From assembly GCF_003865095.1 (NCBI RefSeq), contig NZ_BHYK01000004.1:81631-145630 (forward strand): 64,000 nucleotides of DNA. The letters run 5' to 3'. Source of the DNA: Clostridium tagluense. Its GTDB lineage: Bacteria > Bacillota > Clostridia > Clostridiales > Clostridiaceae. The notes beneath the pieces are model-generated. The model worked only from the letters and a program-made list of their open reading frames with translations, did not search any database and was not told where the DNA came from. This document shows, piece by piece, positions 32,801 through 42,175 of the stretch. The translations under genes were made by a program, and so were the position numbers. The first letter of the stretch is position 1. Each line of letters opens with the position of its first letter.

Positions 32801-33381
32801 GCATTTATATAAAAGTGCCAATATCCTCGTTCTGGAAATACGAAACTTAATGAAACTACATAAATTGGAACATACTCATCATTTATATTTCGTAAGTAAA
32901 GTTTTGAATTTACAGCTGAACAATAATCATCAAATATAACTTTTGATCTTGCAATTTCAATAGCTATGTTTTCACCTATAAAACGCTCTTTATTGATTTT
33001 AGCATTTTTTGCGTTAGCATCATATTTACCATTCATACAATATACTTCTCCGTTTTGGTTAAAATGAATGATATATTCATTACCAAATACCGGAATATCT
33101 TTTACCATTTGTTGAGTTTTAATGTGTGTAAGCCCCAAGCTGTCCTCGCTTGATTTTAATTCTGCTAATTCGTTCATAGAATCTTCAATTCCATAGTTGT
33201 TTTCTCTAAAGAATTGATGTACACCTTCCATGTCCTTTGATAATTGTTTTGATAATTGTCCTGTTAAAAATACTGGTGGTTTAATTAGTGATTCATCACT
33301 CTTGGCTTGTACAGGAAGTGCAAAAGCTGAGAATAATAATGATGAAGCAATAACTAAAGAAACTATTTTTTTCGATGACAA
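32758..33381 (-). CDS. orphan FTP/PepSY propeptide of a thermolysin-type protease
   Basis: A 207-residue exported protein: signal peptide (residues 1-27, ending PVQA), a fungalysin/thermolysin propeptide (FTP) segment (about 60-115: GLTHIKTQQMVKDIPVFGNEYIIHFN) and a PepSY domain (about 135-203: ENIAIEIARSKVIFD ... HFYINAEDGTIIKQI). These are the two parts of the M4 neutral-protease propeptide, but the catalytic domain with HEXXH is absent. It stops at a 40-bp tandem duplication that shifts the frame, so it is either a truncated protease gene or an independent inhibitor/chaperone. Confidence 0.8.
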   Translation of the reverse strand: MSSKKIVSLVIASSLLFSAFALPVQAKSDESLIKPPVFLTGQLSKQLSKDMEGVHQFFRENNYGIEDSMNELAELKSSEDSLGLTHIKTQQMVKDIPVFGNEYIIHFNQNGEVYCMNGKYDANAKNAKINKERFIGENIAIEIARSKVIFDDYCSAVNSKLYLRNINDEYVPIYVVSLSFVFPERGYWHFYINAEDGTIIKQIQHKC

Positions 33382-33417
33382 AATAAAAACCCCCTTATAA
33401 TCTTATAGTTTTATGAT

Positions 33418-33470
33418 AAACTACATATTACCATTATAAACTACATATTACATTATAGACTACATATTAC
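33418..33470 (-). promoter_or_regulatory. three ~20-bp-spaced repeats upstream of the propeptide gene
   Basis: AAACTACATATTAC (33418), AAACTACATATTAC (33438) and AGACTACATATTAC (33457) begin 20 and 19 bp apart, two helical turns. They lie 37 bp before the gene start and overlap TATAAT-like sequences, suggesting a regulator bound in tandem. Related copies lie at 32584-32617. Confidence 0.55.
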
Positions 33471-33524
33471 AAATATGTAACTTAAATATTTCGACACTTA
33501 GCTACATTTTTCTGTGTCAATGGT

Positions 33525-33559
33525 GGAGTGGGTTAACCATTACTTGATTAACCCACTCC
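33525..33559. other. 12-bp stem-loop of unknown role
   Basis: GGAGTGGGTTAA / TTAACCCACTCC with an 11-base loop, no T-tract. Its G/C content stands out from its surroundings. It may be part of a lost mobile element. Confidence 0.5.
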
Positions 33560-33635
33560 GTACAGAATGGTTGCGAAATTCACAACCCAGACCCCTACAA
33601 AACCAGGCAAGAGATTCTATGCATGAAACATCCTC

Positions 33636-33653
33636 ATATCAAAGCTTTGATAT
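33636..33653. promoter_or_regulatory. 18-bp perfect palindrome upstream of bceR-like gene
   Basis: ATATCAAAGCTTTGATAT, in the intergenic stretch before the response regulator at 33798. A possible operator. Between it and the gene an imperfect hairpin (33749-33780: TAGGCGAAACT / AGTTTCACCT) lies just before the ribosome site. Confidence 0.4.
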
Positions 33654-33797
33654 TTATATATATAGATTTATTGTATAAATAAATGTTACAATTATACTAA
33701 ACAGGACAAGATTGGACTTAGTAATCTCAATTTTATATAACATAATATTAGGCGAAACTGCATATTAAAGTTTCACCTTATTTTAGGGGTGTAAAAA

Positions 33798-34472
33798 ATG
33801 TATAAGATAATGATAGTTGAGGATGACAAAGCACTGTGCACCAATATGAATGAAATGTTGATAAAATGGGGTTTTGATGCGGTGGCTGTGGATAACTTTG
33901 AAAACATAACTGCAGAGTTTGCTGCCAAGGAGCCTCATTTGATTATTATGGATGTAAACCTACCTTATTTTGATGGGTTTTACTTTTGTAATAAAATTCG
34001 CGAAATATCAAAGGTGCCTATCGTATTTGTTTCTTCCAGGGATACAAATATGGATATTATTATGGCCATGAATACTGGGGGTGATGATTATATAACCAAG
34101 CCCTTTTCTATGGATATTTTAATTGCTAAAATAAATGCACTACTTAGAAGAGCATATTCTTATGGTGAGCAACCTTCTGATTTAATAGAATGTGATGGAG
34201 TAATCCTAAACTTAATGGAAAATACTCTTTTATATAAAGAAGATAAAATGGAACTTACAAAAAATGAGTTTAAAGTAATGCTACTGCTTATGAAAAACAG
34301 GGGAAAGACCATATCTAGGGAGAAGATAATGAGAGCACTTTGGGATGATGATAATTTTATTAATGATAATACTCTCACAGTAAATATTAACAGGCTTCGC
34401 ACTAAACTTTGCGACATTGGCCTTAAGGATTATATCGTTACTAAAAAAGGATATGGGTACATGCTACTATGA
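33798..34472 (+). CDS. BceR-like response regulator
   Basis: A 224-residue OmpR-type regulator: Asp52 in IIMDVNLPYFDG, Lys101 in YITKPF, and a winged helix ending in TKKGYGYML. It is the first gene of a canonical order, RR-HK-ATPase-permease, and overlaps the kinase by 4 bases. The operator at 35477-35504 matches the consensus reported for BceR-like regulators. Expected role: activating the downstream pump in response to bacitracin-like or lantibiotic peptides. Confidence 0.93.
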   Translation: MYKIMIVEDDKALCTNMNEMLIKWGFDAVAVDNFENITAEFAAKEPHLIIMDVNLPYFDGFYFCNKIREISKVPIVFVSSRDTNMDIIMAMNTGGDDYITKPFSMDILIAKINALLRRAYSYGEQPSDLIECDGVILNLMENTLLYKEDKMELTKNEFKVMLLLMKNRGKTISREKIMRALWDDDNFINDNTLTVNINRLRTKLCDIGLKDYIVTKKGYGYMLL

Positions 34473-35491
34473 ATATGATGGTGGCATATATAAAAAATTC
34501 TACCTTAAAGATATTATATTTCATCTGCATTCTCTTTACTATAAATATAGTCCTATTGTGTAGCAAGCCTATTAATTCACAGTTTACTGATATAGCCTAC
34601 ATGGATTTTTTACTGCTTTTTATATCATTAATCTTTGCATTTATTGATTATAAAAGGTGGCATCATAGTTATAAGGAACTTTGCGAAGCTATAAATAAAG
34701 AAGATAATATAGATGCAAGCCTGCCTAGTAACAGTTACTATTTTGAAGTTCAGATTATGAAAGACATAATTAATCTTAAAAATGCTGAAATGGATGGGAA
34801 GGTTCAAGAAGTAAAGTCAGCTCTTGAGGAAATGGATGATTATATAACAAAGTGGGTTCATGAAATAAAAATACCTGTTTGTGTATGCGAGCTCCTTTCT
34901 GATAAAATAGAAGAAATAGATGTATCAGAAGATCTTATACTTGAATTTAACAGGATAAAATTTCTTATCAATCAGGTGCTATATACAAGTCGCGCCTCTA
35001 GCTATTCGGAAGATTTACAAATCAATGAAATTAATATTCAGCGGCTAGTTAAAGAAGTTGTAAAAAGAAATGCTACCCTTTTCATATCAAAAAATATAAG
35101 TTTAGAACTTGGAAATATAAACTATACTGTTATATCAGATGAAAAATGGCTTTCATATATTATTGATCAGCTTATTAATAATGGTTGCAAATATGTACCT
35201 AAGAATGGAAAAATAAATATTTATGCTAAAGAGGAAGATAAGGTTATTGTGCTTTATGTTAAAGATAGTGGTATGGGAATAAAAACGAAAGACATAAATA
35301 GAATATTTGACAGAGGTTTTACAGGCGAAAATGGAAGAAGCCTCGCAAAATCTACAGGCATGGGTTTATATTTATCTAAAAAGATGGCTCATAAACTAAG
35401 TCATGATATATATGTTCAATCTAAGGAAGGAAAGGGTACAGAATTTAGCATATGTTTTTATAAACTATCAGATTACTTTAAGGTTACATAA
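34469..35491 (+). CDS. BceS-like intramembrane-sensing histidine kinase
   Basis: A 340-residue kinase with two membrane helices close together (about 12-32 and 45-60) and almost no extracellular loop. Its dimerisation box has His131 in KWVHEIKIPV, the BceS-type WVHxIKxP form, and the ATPase domain has NNGCKYV, DSGMGI and STGMGLYLS. Such kinases detect drug through the partner transporter rather than directly. The start overlaps the response regulator stop (ATGA). Confidence 0.93.
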   Translation: MNMMVAYIKNSTLKILYFICILFTINIVLLCSKPINSQFTDIAYMDFLLLFISLIFAFIDYKRWHHSYKELCEAINKEDNIDASLPSNSYYFEVQIMKDIINLKNAEMDGKVQEVKSALEEMDDYITKWVHEIKIPVCVCELLSDKIEEIDVSEDLILEFNRIKFLINQVLYTSRASSYSEDLQINEINIQRLVKEVVKRNATLFISKNISLELGNINYTVISDEKWLSYIIDQLINNGCKYVPKNGKINIYAKEEDKVIVLYVKDSGMGIKTKDINRIFDRGFTGENGRSLAKSTGMGLYLSKKMAHKLSHDIYVQSKEGKGTEFSICFYKLSDYFKVT

Positions 35492-35504
35492 ATGTAACCT
35501 TAAA
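35477..35504 (+). promoter_or_regulatory. BceR-type operator of the bceAB-like genes
   Basis: Perfect 13-bp arms TTTAAGGTTACAT / ATGTAACCTTAAA. The core TTACATAAATGTAA fits TNACA-N4-TGTAA, the site described for BceR-like regulators. It overlaps the stop codon of the kinase gene. A third half-site (ATGTAACC) follows 20 bp later. A TAGAAT -10 candidate lies at 35552-35557. Confidence 0.75.
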
Positions 35505-35592
35505 GTACTAAATGTAACCTATATTCAATGGCAGGCTATGAGCCTAACAGGTAGAATAGTGGTAAGATTTTAGTTTATGAGGAGGATTTTTT

Positions 35593-36384
35593 ATGAGTAT
35601 TGTTATTGAAACTAAAGATTTAAGAAAAGTTTACGGCTTAAAAGGTATGATGTCCAACGCTTTAGATGGCCTTGATTTGCAAGTGGAAAAGGGTGAGTTT
35701 TTAGGCATAATGGGACCTTCTGGTTCTGGTAAAACCACTCTTTTAAATATTATTTCCACCATTGATGAACCTACTAGCGGAAGTTATTTCTTTGAGGGAA
35801 AAGATATGAAAAATATTAAGGGACGTGACCTTGCATCTTTTAGGAAAAACAAAATAGGTTTTATATTTCAGGATTTTAACCTACTGGATACAATGTCTGT
35901 TCAGGATAATATAGCCCTTCCGCTTGCCCTTAGTAAGGTAAATCATGTTGAAATACTAAAAAAGGTAAATGAACTTGCTGGCTTTTTAGGGTTAAAGGAT
36001 CACCTGAGCAAATATCCGTATCAACTTTCAGGAGGTCAAAAGCAAAGAACCGCCGCAGCTAGGGCACTTATAACTTCACCTTCTGTTATATTTGCAGACG
36101 AGCCTACCGGAGCATTGGATTCGAAATCAGCAGCAGAACTTCTGCAATGTCTTACGCAGCTAAACGAGAAATTTAAAACTACTATAATAATGGTGACTCA
36201 TGATGCCTTTGCTGCTAGCTACTGCAGAAGAATAATGTTTATAAAAGATGGTAAGATTCATGCAAAGCTCCATAAAAGCGGAGAAAGAAAAGAGTTTTTC
36301 CAAAGAATTATGGACATGGGAGCATCCATGAGTGGTGGTACAGATTATTACGGACAAAGTGAAGAAAACAGGAGGGATTTTTAA
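35593..36384 (+). CDS. BceA-like ABC transporter ATPase
   Basis: A 263-residue MacB/BceA-type ATPase: Walker A GIMGPSGSGKTT, Q-loop FIFQDFNL, signature LSGGQKQRTAAARAL, Walker B VIFADEPTGALDS and switch His in MVTHDAFAA. It overlaps the permease gene by one base. With the permease it should remove peptide antibiotics from their lipid targets and signal drug flux to the kinase. Confidence 0.95.
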   Translation: MSIVIETKDLRKVYGLKGMMSNALDGLDLQVEKGEFLGIMGPSGSGKTTLLNIISTIDEPTSGSYFFEGKDMKNIKGRDLASFRKNKIGFIFQDFNLLDTMSVQDNIALPLALSKVNHVEILKKVNELAGFLGLKDHLSKYPYQLSGGQKQRTAAARALITSPSVIFADEPTGALDSKSAAELLQCLTQLNEKFKTTIIMVTHDAFAASYCRRIMFIKDGKIHAKLHKSGERKEFFQRIMDMGASMSGGTDYYGQSEENRRDF

Positions 36385-38348
36385 TGAATTCCTTCAGCAT
36401 AGCTTTCGATAATTTTAAGAGAAATATAAAAGTTTACAGCCTGTATATAATGTCTATGATTTTTTCTGTGCTTGTTTTCTACAACTTTGTAGCACTAAAA
36501 TATAATCCAGATTTTCAAAAAGCCAATGAAACCAGTTATTATATTAACGGTGTATCAATTTCAGTTTCTTATTTGCTCCTTTTATTTATTATATTTTTTA
36601 TCTGGTTTTCAAGTTCTTTCTTTTTAAATCAAAGAAAAAAGGAAATAGGCATTTATGCTTTTATGGGAGTATCCAATGCTCAAATAGCTCTTATTTATTC
36701 TATAGAGCTTATTTTTATGGGTATAGCAGCAACGGCTACAGGACTTTTACTTGGAGTTGTATTTTGCAAGCTATTTCTAATGATGCTGGCTAAAGTGGCT
36801 ATATTAAATATGAAAATAGGTTTTTTCATATCTACTAAAGCAATAATTGAAACTTCCATCACATTTTTTATAATCTTCTTTATAAATGCAGTTTTAGGTT
36901 ATATAAATATATCTAGAAGTAAGTTAATTGACTTGTTTAATGCGTCTAAACGAGAAGAAAGACTTCCAAATGTTAATTATGTAAAAGGTCTATTTTCTAT
37001 AATATTCATACTGGTGGGATATTACTTTGCAAAAAATGCTATTGGTATGCATTTTATTAGGAACCTACCTCTTGCCATTATATTTGTAGTAATAGGCACC
37101 TATTGGTTTTTTGGCTCTGTGTATTCTATAATAATGAAATTTATAATAAACAGAAAGAAAATATTATATAATGGAATAAATATAGTGTGCATGTCTAATA
37201 TTGCCTTTAGAATTAAAAATAACTATAGAACCTTAGCGGCAGTTGCCATATTAGCTACAATTACTTTAACTTCTTATGGAACAGTGGCCTCTCTTAAGTA
37301 TTTTATTGGAATGAGAGATTATATACAGGCTCCTTATGAAATTTCCTATGTTTCTTCTGATAATACAGTTAAGCAGCAGGTAAGAGACAAGTTAAAAGAA
37401 TATAAAAAAGCTATAATCCTTGAAGAAACCACTGAATTTCTTATTATAAAGCCTCATATTTATGTAGAAACTAAATTTAAGGATTCAGAAACAGTAGCCT
37501 TAAAGTATTCAGATTTTATAAAAATAAGTTCTGACCTAAAAGTAAATAATATGAATGATTTAAAAAAAGAGACCTTGTCCAAAGGTGAAATATTATATGT
37601 ATCCCCACCTACTGTGGTAATGAGTCTTTATGCTTATAAAAACGAAAAAGCTTCTGTAAATAGTAAAGACTACACCATAAAGAATTCACTTAAAACTCCT
37701 ATTTTTGGTATTGGTATACCTATGGCGTGTCTAATATTAAATGATGAAGACTATAATTTGCTTAGAGCTACTTCTCACATATATGAGTTTAATGGAATAA
37801 AAATAAATAAAACAAACACTATGAAATTGCTAAAACAGGAATTATACAAAATTGACTCCCCTAAAGAGCCTTTGCGTTCAAAGGTGAGTAAGAATATATC
37901 TTCTTTACATGAATTATTTACAACTAATTCAATTAAAGATTCTTTACGTGTAAATGTGAGTAGAGATACATCTTCTTACAGTATTTTCGGGATAATTTAT
38001 TTTCTTGGAGCTTTCCTTGCACTGGTTTTCATAATTGCAACAGGGAGCATAATATATTTCAAACTTGTATCCGAAGCCTATTTAGATAAGGATAAATATG
38101 TTTTGCTAAAAAGGCTTGGAATGACAGAGAAGGAGATTTTCAAAGCTACTGCTAGGCAAATAGGAATGTCATATCTGCTACCTTTAATTGTGGGCATAAT
38201 TCATAGTTGCGTCGCAATGTCCGTTTTAAGCGAACTTATGAATTACAACATAATAGTACCCGCTATCAGAAGCATACTTATTTTTATAGCAGTATATATT
38301 GTTTATTTTATTGCTACTACAAGGAAGTATATGAAGATAGTCATTTAA
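36384..38348 (+). CDS. BceB-like ABC transporter permease
   Basis: A 654-residue permease of the FtsX/MacB-like class. About ten membrane helices surround a large extracytoplasmic domain (about residues 315-530) between helices 7 and 8, the part that determines peptide specificity in BceB proteins. The conserved FLNQRKKEIGIYAFMGVSNAQIALIYS motif follows the second helix. The gene starts on the last base of the ATPase stop codon with a GGAGGG ribosome site. Confidence 0.93.
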   Translation: MNSFSIAFDNFKRNIKVYSLYIMSMIFSVLVFYNFVALKYNPDFQKANETSYYINGVSISVSYLLLLFIIFFIWFSSSFFLNQRKKEIGIYAFMGVSNAQIALIYSIELIFMGIAATATGLLLGVVFCKLFLMMLAKVAILNMKIGFFISTKAIIETSITFFIIFFINAVLGYINISRSKLIDLFNASKREERLPNVNYVKGLFSIIFILVGYYFAKNAIGMHFIRNLPLAIIFVVIGTYWFFGSVYSIIMKFIINRKKILYNGINIVCMSNIAFRIKNNYRTLAAVAILATITLTSYGTVASLKYFIGMRDYIQAPYEISYVSSDNTVKQQVRDKLKEYKKAIILEETTEFLIIKPHIYVETKFKDSETVALKYSDFIKISSDLKVNNMNDLKKETLSKGEILYVSPPTVVMSLYAYKNEKASVNSKDYTIKNSLKTPIFGIGIPMACLILNDEDYNLLRATSHIYEFNGIKINKTNTMKLLKQELYKIDSPKEPLRSKVSKNISSLHELFTTNSIKDSLRVNVSRDTSSYSIFGIIYFLGAFLALVFIIATGSIIYFKLVSEAYLDKDKYVLLKRLGMTEKEIFKATARQIGMSYLLPLIVGIIHSCVAMSVLSELMNYNIIVPAIRSILIFIAVYIVYFIATTRKYMKIVI

Positions 38349-38702
38349 CTGAAAATCAGGTTTATTTAATTTAGTTTTATCAATGATTTTTTCATTATCA
38401 GTACTTTTAATATTGTATTTTGCAAAAATAGTTGAAACCGGAAGGTAAGTTTTTGCTTCATCATTTTTATACTTATATCCCTTTGGAATTTGTAGATTCT
38501 TTAAAAAAATTATATAAGAGTTGCTTTTTTTCATAAGGTTATATCCACTAGCAGTATAATATGAATCATTTAGAAAAAACGGATAATGTAGCTTGACTAT
38601 ATAGACGTACTTCCATAAGAGAAAACAGCCATGTTGAATTTTTTTCAACAACTTGCCCAATCCAAGTTTAATAATAAATTTTTTTGTTTTTATATACACC
38701 AA
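38349..38702 (-). pseudogene. degraded frame downstream of the ABC permease
   Basis: A minus-strand open frame reads from about 38702, with only a TTG start and no ribosome site, through 38349 and into the end of the bceB-like gene. It contains plausible coding text (YYTASGYNLMKKSNSYIIFL) resembling small extracellular domains of Firmicute secreted proteins. It overlaps the end of the 213-residue permease by 35 bp. Probably the remains of a further cluster gene. Confidence 0.3.
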
Positions 38703-39309
38703 TGATTAAAAATAAAATTCCTACTATAAAAAACACAGAATATTTTGTAGTAATAGCTTGTAATGATATTTTTTCACCATTTTCGAATATACTTATATAA
38801 TTAAAAAATTTAGAATTTATAAAAATAGATAACAGTTCATATATAAGTAAAAACATAAAACTTATAGTAGTTGACTTTAAAGTATACATTAACATGTATG
38901 CTACTGAAGTAAAAAAAAAGCATTGAATAACTGTCTTTATAAATTCTAAAAATACGTTATCCCAAAACAAACTGTATATTAAAAAAAGAACACTAACATG
39001 TATGATATACCAAGCAAATAATAAAGCTATATGATGAATTTTAACTTTTCCTGAATCCTCGATGCAATATAAAATCTCATTTCCGTCTTCTTCAATGTAT
39101 TCTTTAAACACAAAGGTAATCCACCACAAAGATAGAATAGGTATGTACTTTTCCGCTTCTGAAAATACTAATACATAAGCATTTTCAATATTTCCTGATA
39201 GATTAACCATTCCAATATTTAAAATTGGAATAAAAATGTATAAAATAATTAAAGGAACAAAATAGTAAATTTTTAGATTTTTGAGAGAAAAATATGTAAT
39301 TTTTATCAT
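38668..39309 (-). CDS. ABC-2 type permease, small subunit
   Basis: A 213-residue membrane protein with about six helices (15-35, 55-75, 95-112, 118-140, 143-165 and 190-207). It starts 4 bp after the ATPase gene, whose end supplies the ribosome site (AAAGGGA). It forms part of the row large permease-ATPase-small permease. No close family was recognised. The likely role is a peptide or drug export component. Confidence 0.78.
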   Translation of the reverse strand: MIKITYFSLKNLKIYYFVPLIILYIFIPILNIGMVNLSGNIENAYVLVFSEAEKYIPILSLWWITFVFKEYIEEDGNEILYCIEDSGKVKIHHIALLFAWYIIHVSVLFLIYSLFWDNVFLEFIKTVIQCFFFTSVAYMLMYTLKSTTISFMFLLIYELLSIFINSKFFNYISIFENGEKISLQAITTKYSVFFIVGILFLIIGVYKNKKIYY

Positions 39310-39313
39310 AGAT

Positions 39314-40153
39314 TTATATTCCCTTTAATAGACACATGTATCCATCTTCTATAGTGGCTTCTACATTTGTATGTGCTACCTTTTCACTTGAAATTACTCT
39401 TAAAAAGTTTTTACCATCTCTCTCAAAAGTTTTTTCAACAAAGTGGTTACAATTAATTTTTGTTCCTTCATTAACTTCAAAAACCTTTCCATTTGCTATT
39501 GATTTAATGTCCCCACTATTTCCCTCAATAATTATTTTACCATCATTCATAATTATTATTTTATCACAACACGCTTCTACATCTTCTACAATGTGGGTAG
39601 AAACTATAATTATTTTATCTTTTTTTATATAAGATAATAAATTTTTAAATCGTATTCTCTCTTCTGGATCAAGACCGGCAGTTGGTTCATCAAAAACTAT
39701 TATTTTAGGATTTCCTAATATTGCTTGAGCAATACCTAACCGCCTAATCATTCCACCAGACAATGTTGATGTCTTATCATGAATCTTATCTTCTAAATTA
39801 ACTATTTTAATACTATCTTTGATATATGAGTCTATTAGTTCTTTAGGTAGTTTTTTTAGTATGGCAAAATACTCTAACATTTCATATACTGTTAATTCTT
39901 TAAATAATCCGAATTTTTGAGGTAAGTAACCAATATTTTTAGAAAATGTACTATTATTTACAATGTCTTTTTCCTGAAACTTTATCTTTCCTTTATTAAT
40001 ATTGTATAAATTAACTATACACCTCAACAATGTAGTTTTACCTGCTCCATTTGTACCTAAAAGTCCATAAACCCCCGTTTTTAAATTTATGGAAATTCCT
40101 TTCAATACTTCTTTTTTTCCAAAAGATTTATGCAACTCTAAAATTTCTAACAT
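39314..40153 (-). CDS. ABC transporter ATP-binding protein
   Basis: A 279-residue ABC ATPase with Walker A GLLGTNGAGKTT, signature LSGGMIRRLGIAQ, Walker B IIVFDEPTAGLDP and switch His in VSTHIVEDVE. It closely resembles the ATPase at 27906 (same post-D-loop EERIRF, same tail layout), so the two clusters are paralogous. An AGGGGG ribosome site precedes the ATG, 10 bp after the large permease. Confidence 0.92.
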   Translation of the reverse strand: MLEILELHKSFGKKEVLKGISINLKTGVYGLLGTNGAGKTTLLRCIVNLYNINKGKIKFQEKDIVNNSTFSKNIGYLPQKFGLFKELTVYEMLEYFAILKKLPKELIDSYIKDSIKIVNLEDKIHDKTSTLSGGMIRRLGIAQAILGNPKIIVFDEPTAGLDPEERIRFKNLLSYIKKDKIIIVSTHIVEDVEACCDKIIIMNDGKIIIEGNSGDIKSIANGKVFEVNEGTKINCNHFVEKTFERDGKNFLRVISSEKVAHTNVEATIEDGYMCLLKGI

Positions 40154-40163
40154 TTGAATCCCC

Positions 40164-42101
40164 CTAATTACTTAAATTTTTAATAAATGTTATTGAATCT
40201 CTTTCGTCATTATTATCTTTTAAAAATTTATAAGTACTTTTAATAACGTAAGCTTCTCCTAGTTCATTTATTTTTTTAAAAAACAAACTATGTATTTCGA
40301 AAAATGGATCGTTATTTTTACTCCATTCTTTAACGTTGTTTGTAAAACTATCTTTATCTTCAAGATAATAAAATAATACGTTATTAATTTTTCTTTTTTT
40401 TGTATCTTGTGGTAATGTCGACTTTATTAATCCAAGTGATAATTCTTTTTTATTTAAATCATTTACAAAAATGTGATCTCTAAACATTAATGTACCATTA
40501 CCAATAACTTTAGAAGAAAGTGCTGCCGGTGATTGAAATATTTTTTTATTGCTAATATTAAACTCCTCGGGTTCTGAAAGTAGTTCCTTATATAATTTCA
40601 ATGTCTTGTTTATATCTGAAAACCTATTTTTATCCATTTTGCTCAATATAAGTTCATAAAAAACATTGTTTTTAGTGGCTTTTTCTTTCATAAATCCACC
40701 GATTAAGGTTAATTCTTGTGCCTCACCTGAGAATCTATTATTACTTTTTTGTAGATTTGAGTAAATATTTAAATTTGATTTTACAGTTACCTCAAATTTA
40801 GTATTATAATCCCTTATTATTGGAATAAATCTAGATTCCTCTTTTATATATATTCTTTTATAGCCTTCTATTGGATAGTATGGAAAACATCCTGGTAGTA
40901 ACACACCTTGAGCGTTACTGTAAAACACAGGACTATATCCACTATATAAAATTGTGATTTTCTCCAGTTTTTCATTAGTGGGGTTAGTTATCTCGAAATA
41001 ATCTCCATCTCTTTTATATTCCAAAATTTCACTATTTTTACCGAGAATTTTCTCTATTTTATAATTTCTATAAAGTGTAAATTTGTAAGTGCTTAAAGGC
41101 TTTTTCTCATCTAAGTAAATACTTACATTACTCTGTAGTTGTCTATTTATAGTAAAATTCATGTTATAAGCTGAAATTTTAAATGATACCTTCTCTTCTT
41201 TTTGAATGTCATTTGCGTAATACAACTCATCGAAAGCTACATAGCTTTTGGGGTTATAATCTTTTTTTACAATACTACCTGATTTCGTATATCCATAGAA
41301 ATTGAAGAGTGAGAGTATTATTAATCCTATAGCTATAAAATTTAAATATTTATGTTTTTTCTTATTTAATTTTAAAATTAAAAGGAAACTCATGAAGCTT
41401 ATCAAAGATGATAATAGATTCCACCTATAAGGTTCTATAGATAATCCATATAATAAATCTCCATCCCAATTTAAATTAGGCGGTAAAATATTTAATATTT
41501 CTCTGAAGGGATATATATTAATGCCATAACCCATAAAAAGTATATAAGGTACATAATCAAAAATTGGGCTTATTAAAATTATTAAAAGTATCATTACAGC
41601 ATATGCAAGAAACCTTTTTAAATATAAGGATATAACACTTCCAAGACACATAGCAAAAATTGAAACTAGGAATATATTCAAAACATTATTCAATACGATG
41701 TGAACTAAATAAGGTTCAAAGTATATATTCATTCCAATATATACACTAAAGTTATATACAATAATATTTAAGGTCATAATTAATATAATTATTATAAGAA
41801 CTATAATTTTTGAAAAATATAACTTTAAGTTTCCTTTGTTTAAAACTAAAAGGCATTCTAAGAGATTTTCATTTTTACTTTTAATTAAATACTCATAAGT
41901 TATAAAAGTAAAAAAAACAAAATAAATCATGCTAATCCGTTGACTATACTGTAAAAAATAAAAGGCATCTTTGTGTATGTTTAGATTATAAATACTAAAA
42001 ATCAAATATGCATTTACTAGAACGAAAAACAGTAAAAATGCTAAAGATAAATATATACTTTTAAAAAATATTTTAAAATTACTTTTTATTAAATTATTCA
42101 T
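40164..42101 (-). CDS. large ABC-2 permease with an extracytoplasmic domain
   Basis: A 645-residue protein: seven or eight membrane helices in the first 265 residues, then about 370 extracytoplasmic residues. That second part (TILYSGYSPVFYSNAQGVLLPG and following) resembles the N-terminal beta domain of M1 aminopeptidases but shows no HEXXH. Such permease-M1-like fusions occur in Firmicute ABC clusters of unknown function. The gene is preceded by a candidate secreted peptide gene and by the divergent agr locus. Confidence 0.8.
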   Translation of the reverse strand: MNNLIKSNFKIFFKSIYLSLAFLLFFVLVNAYLIFSIYNLNIHKDAFYFLQYSQRISMIYFVFFTFITYEYLIKSKNENLLECLLVLNKGNLKLYFSKIIVLIIIILIMTLNIIVYNFSVYIGMNIYFEPYLVHIVLNNVLNIFLVSIFAMCLGSVISLYLKRFLAYAVMILLIILISPIFDYVPYILFMGYGINIYPFREILNILPPNLNWDGDLLYGLSIEPYRWNLLSSLISFMSFLLILKLNKKKHKYLNFIAIGLIILSLFNFYGYTKSGSIVKKDYNPKSYVAFDELYYANDIQKEEKVSFKISAYNMNFTINRQLQSNVSIYLDEKKPLSTYKFTLYRNYKIEKILGKNSEILEYKRDGDYFEITNPTNEKLEKITILYSGYSPVFYSNAQGVLLPGCFPYYPIEGYKRIYIKEESRFIPIIRDYNTKFEVTVKSNLNIYSNLQKSNNRFSGEAQELTLIGGFMKEKATKNNVFYELILSKMDKNRFSDINKTLKLYKELLSEPEEFNISNKKIFQSPAALSSKVIGNGTLMFRDHIFVNDLNKKELSLGLIKSTLPQDTKKRKINNVLFYYLEDKDSFTNNVKEWSKNNDPFFEIHSLFFKKINELGEAYVIKSTYKFLKDNNDERDSITFIKNLSN

Positions 42102-42175
42102 TTAAATACTCCCTTTAGTAAAATTGTCGTATAAAATTTGTAAAAACATGCAGTAAAATAATTATTATTAGTTAA

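Noticed and set aside
33418-33470. CRISPR array
   Set aside because: Three short units about 20 bp apart with no distinct spacers; they resemble regulator sites.
38349-38702. Functional gene after the small permease
   Set aside because: It has only a TTG start without ribosome site, overlaps both neighbours and looks degraded, so it is listed as a pseudogene at low confidence.
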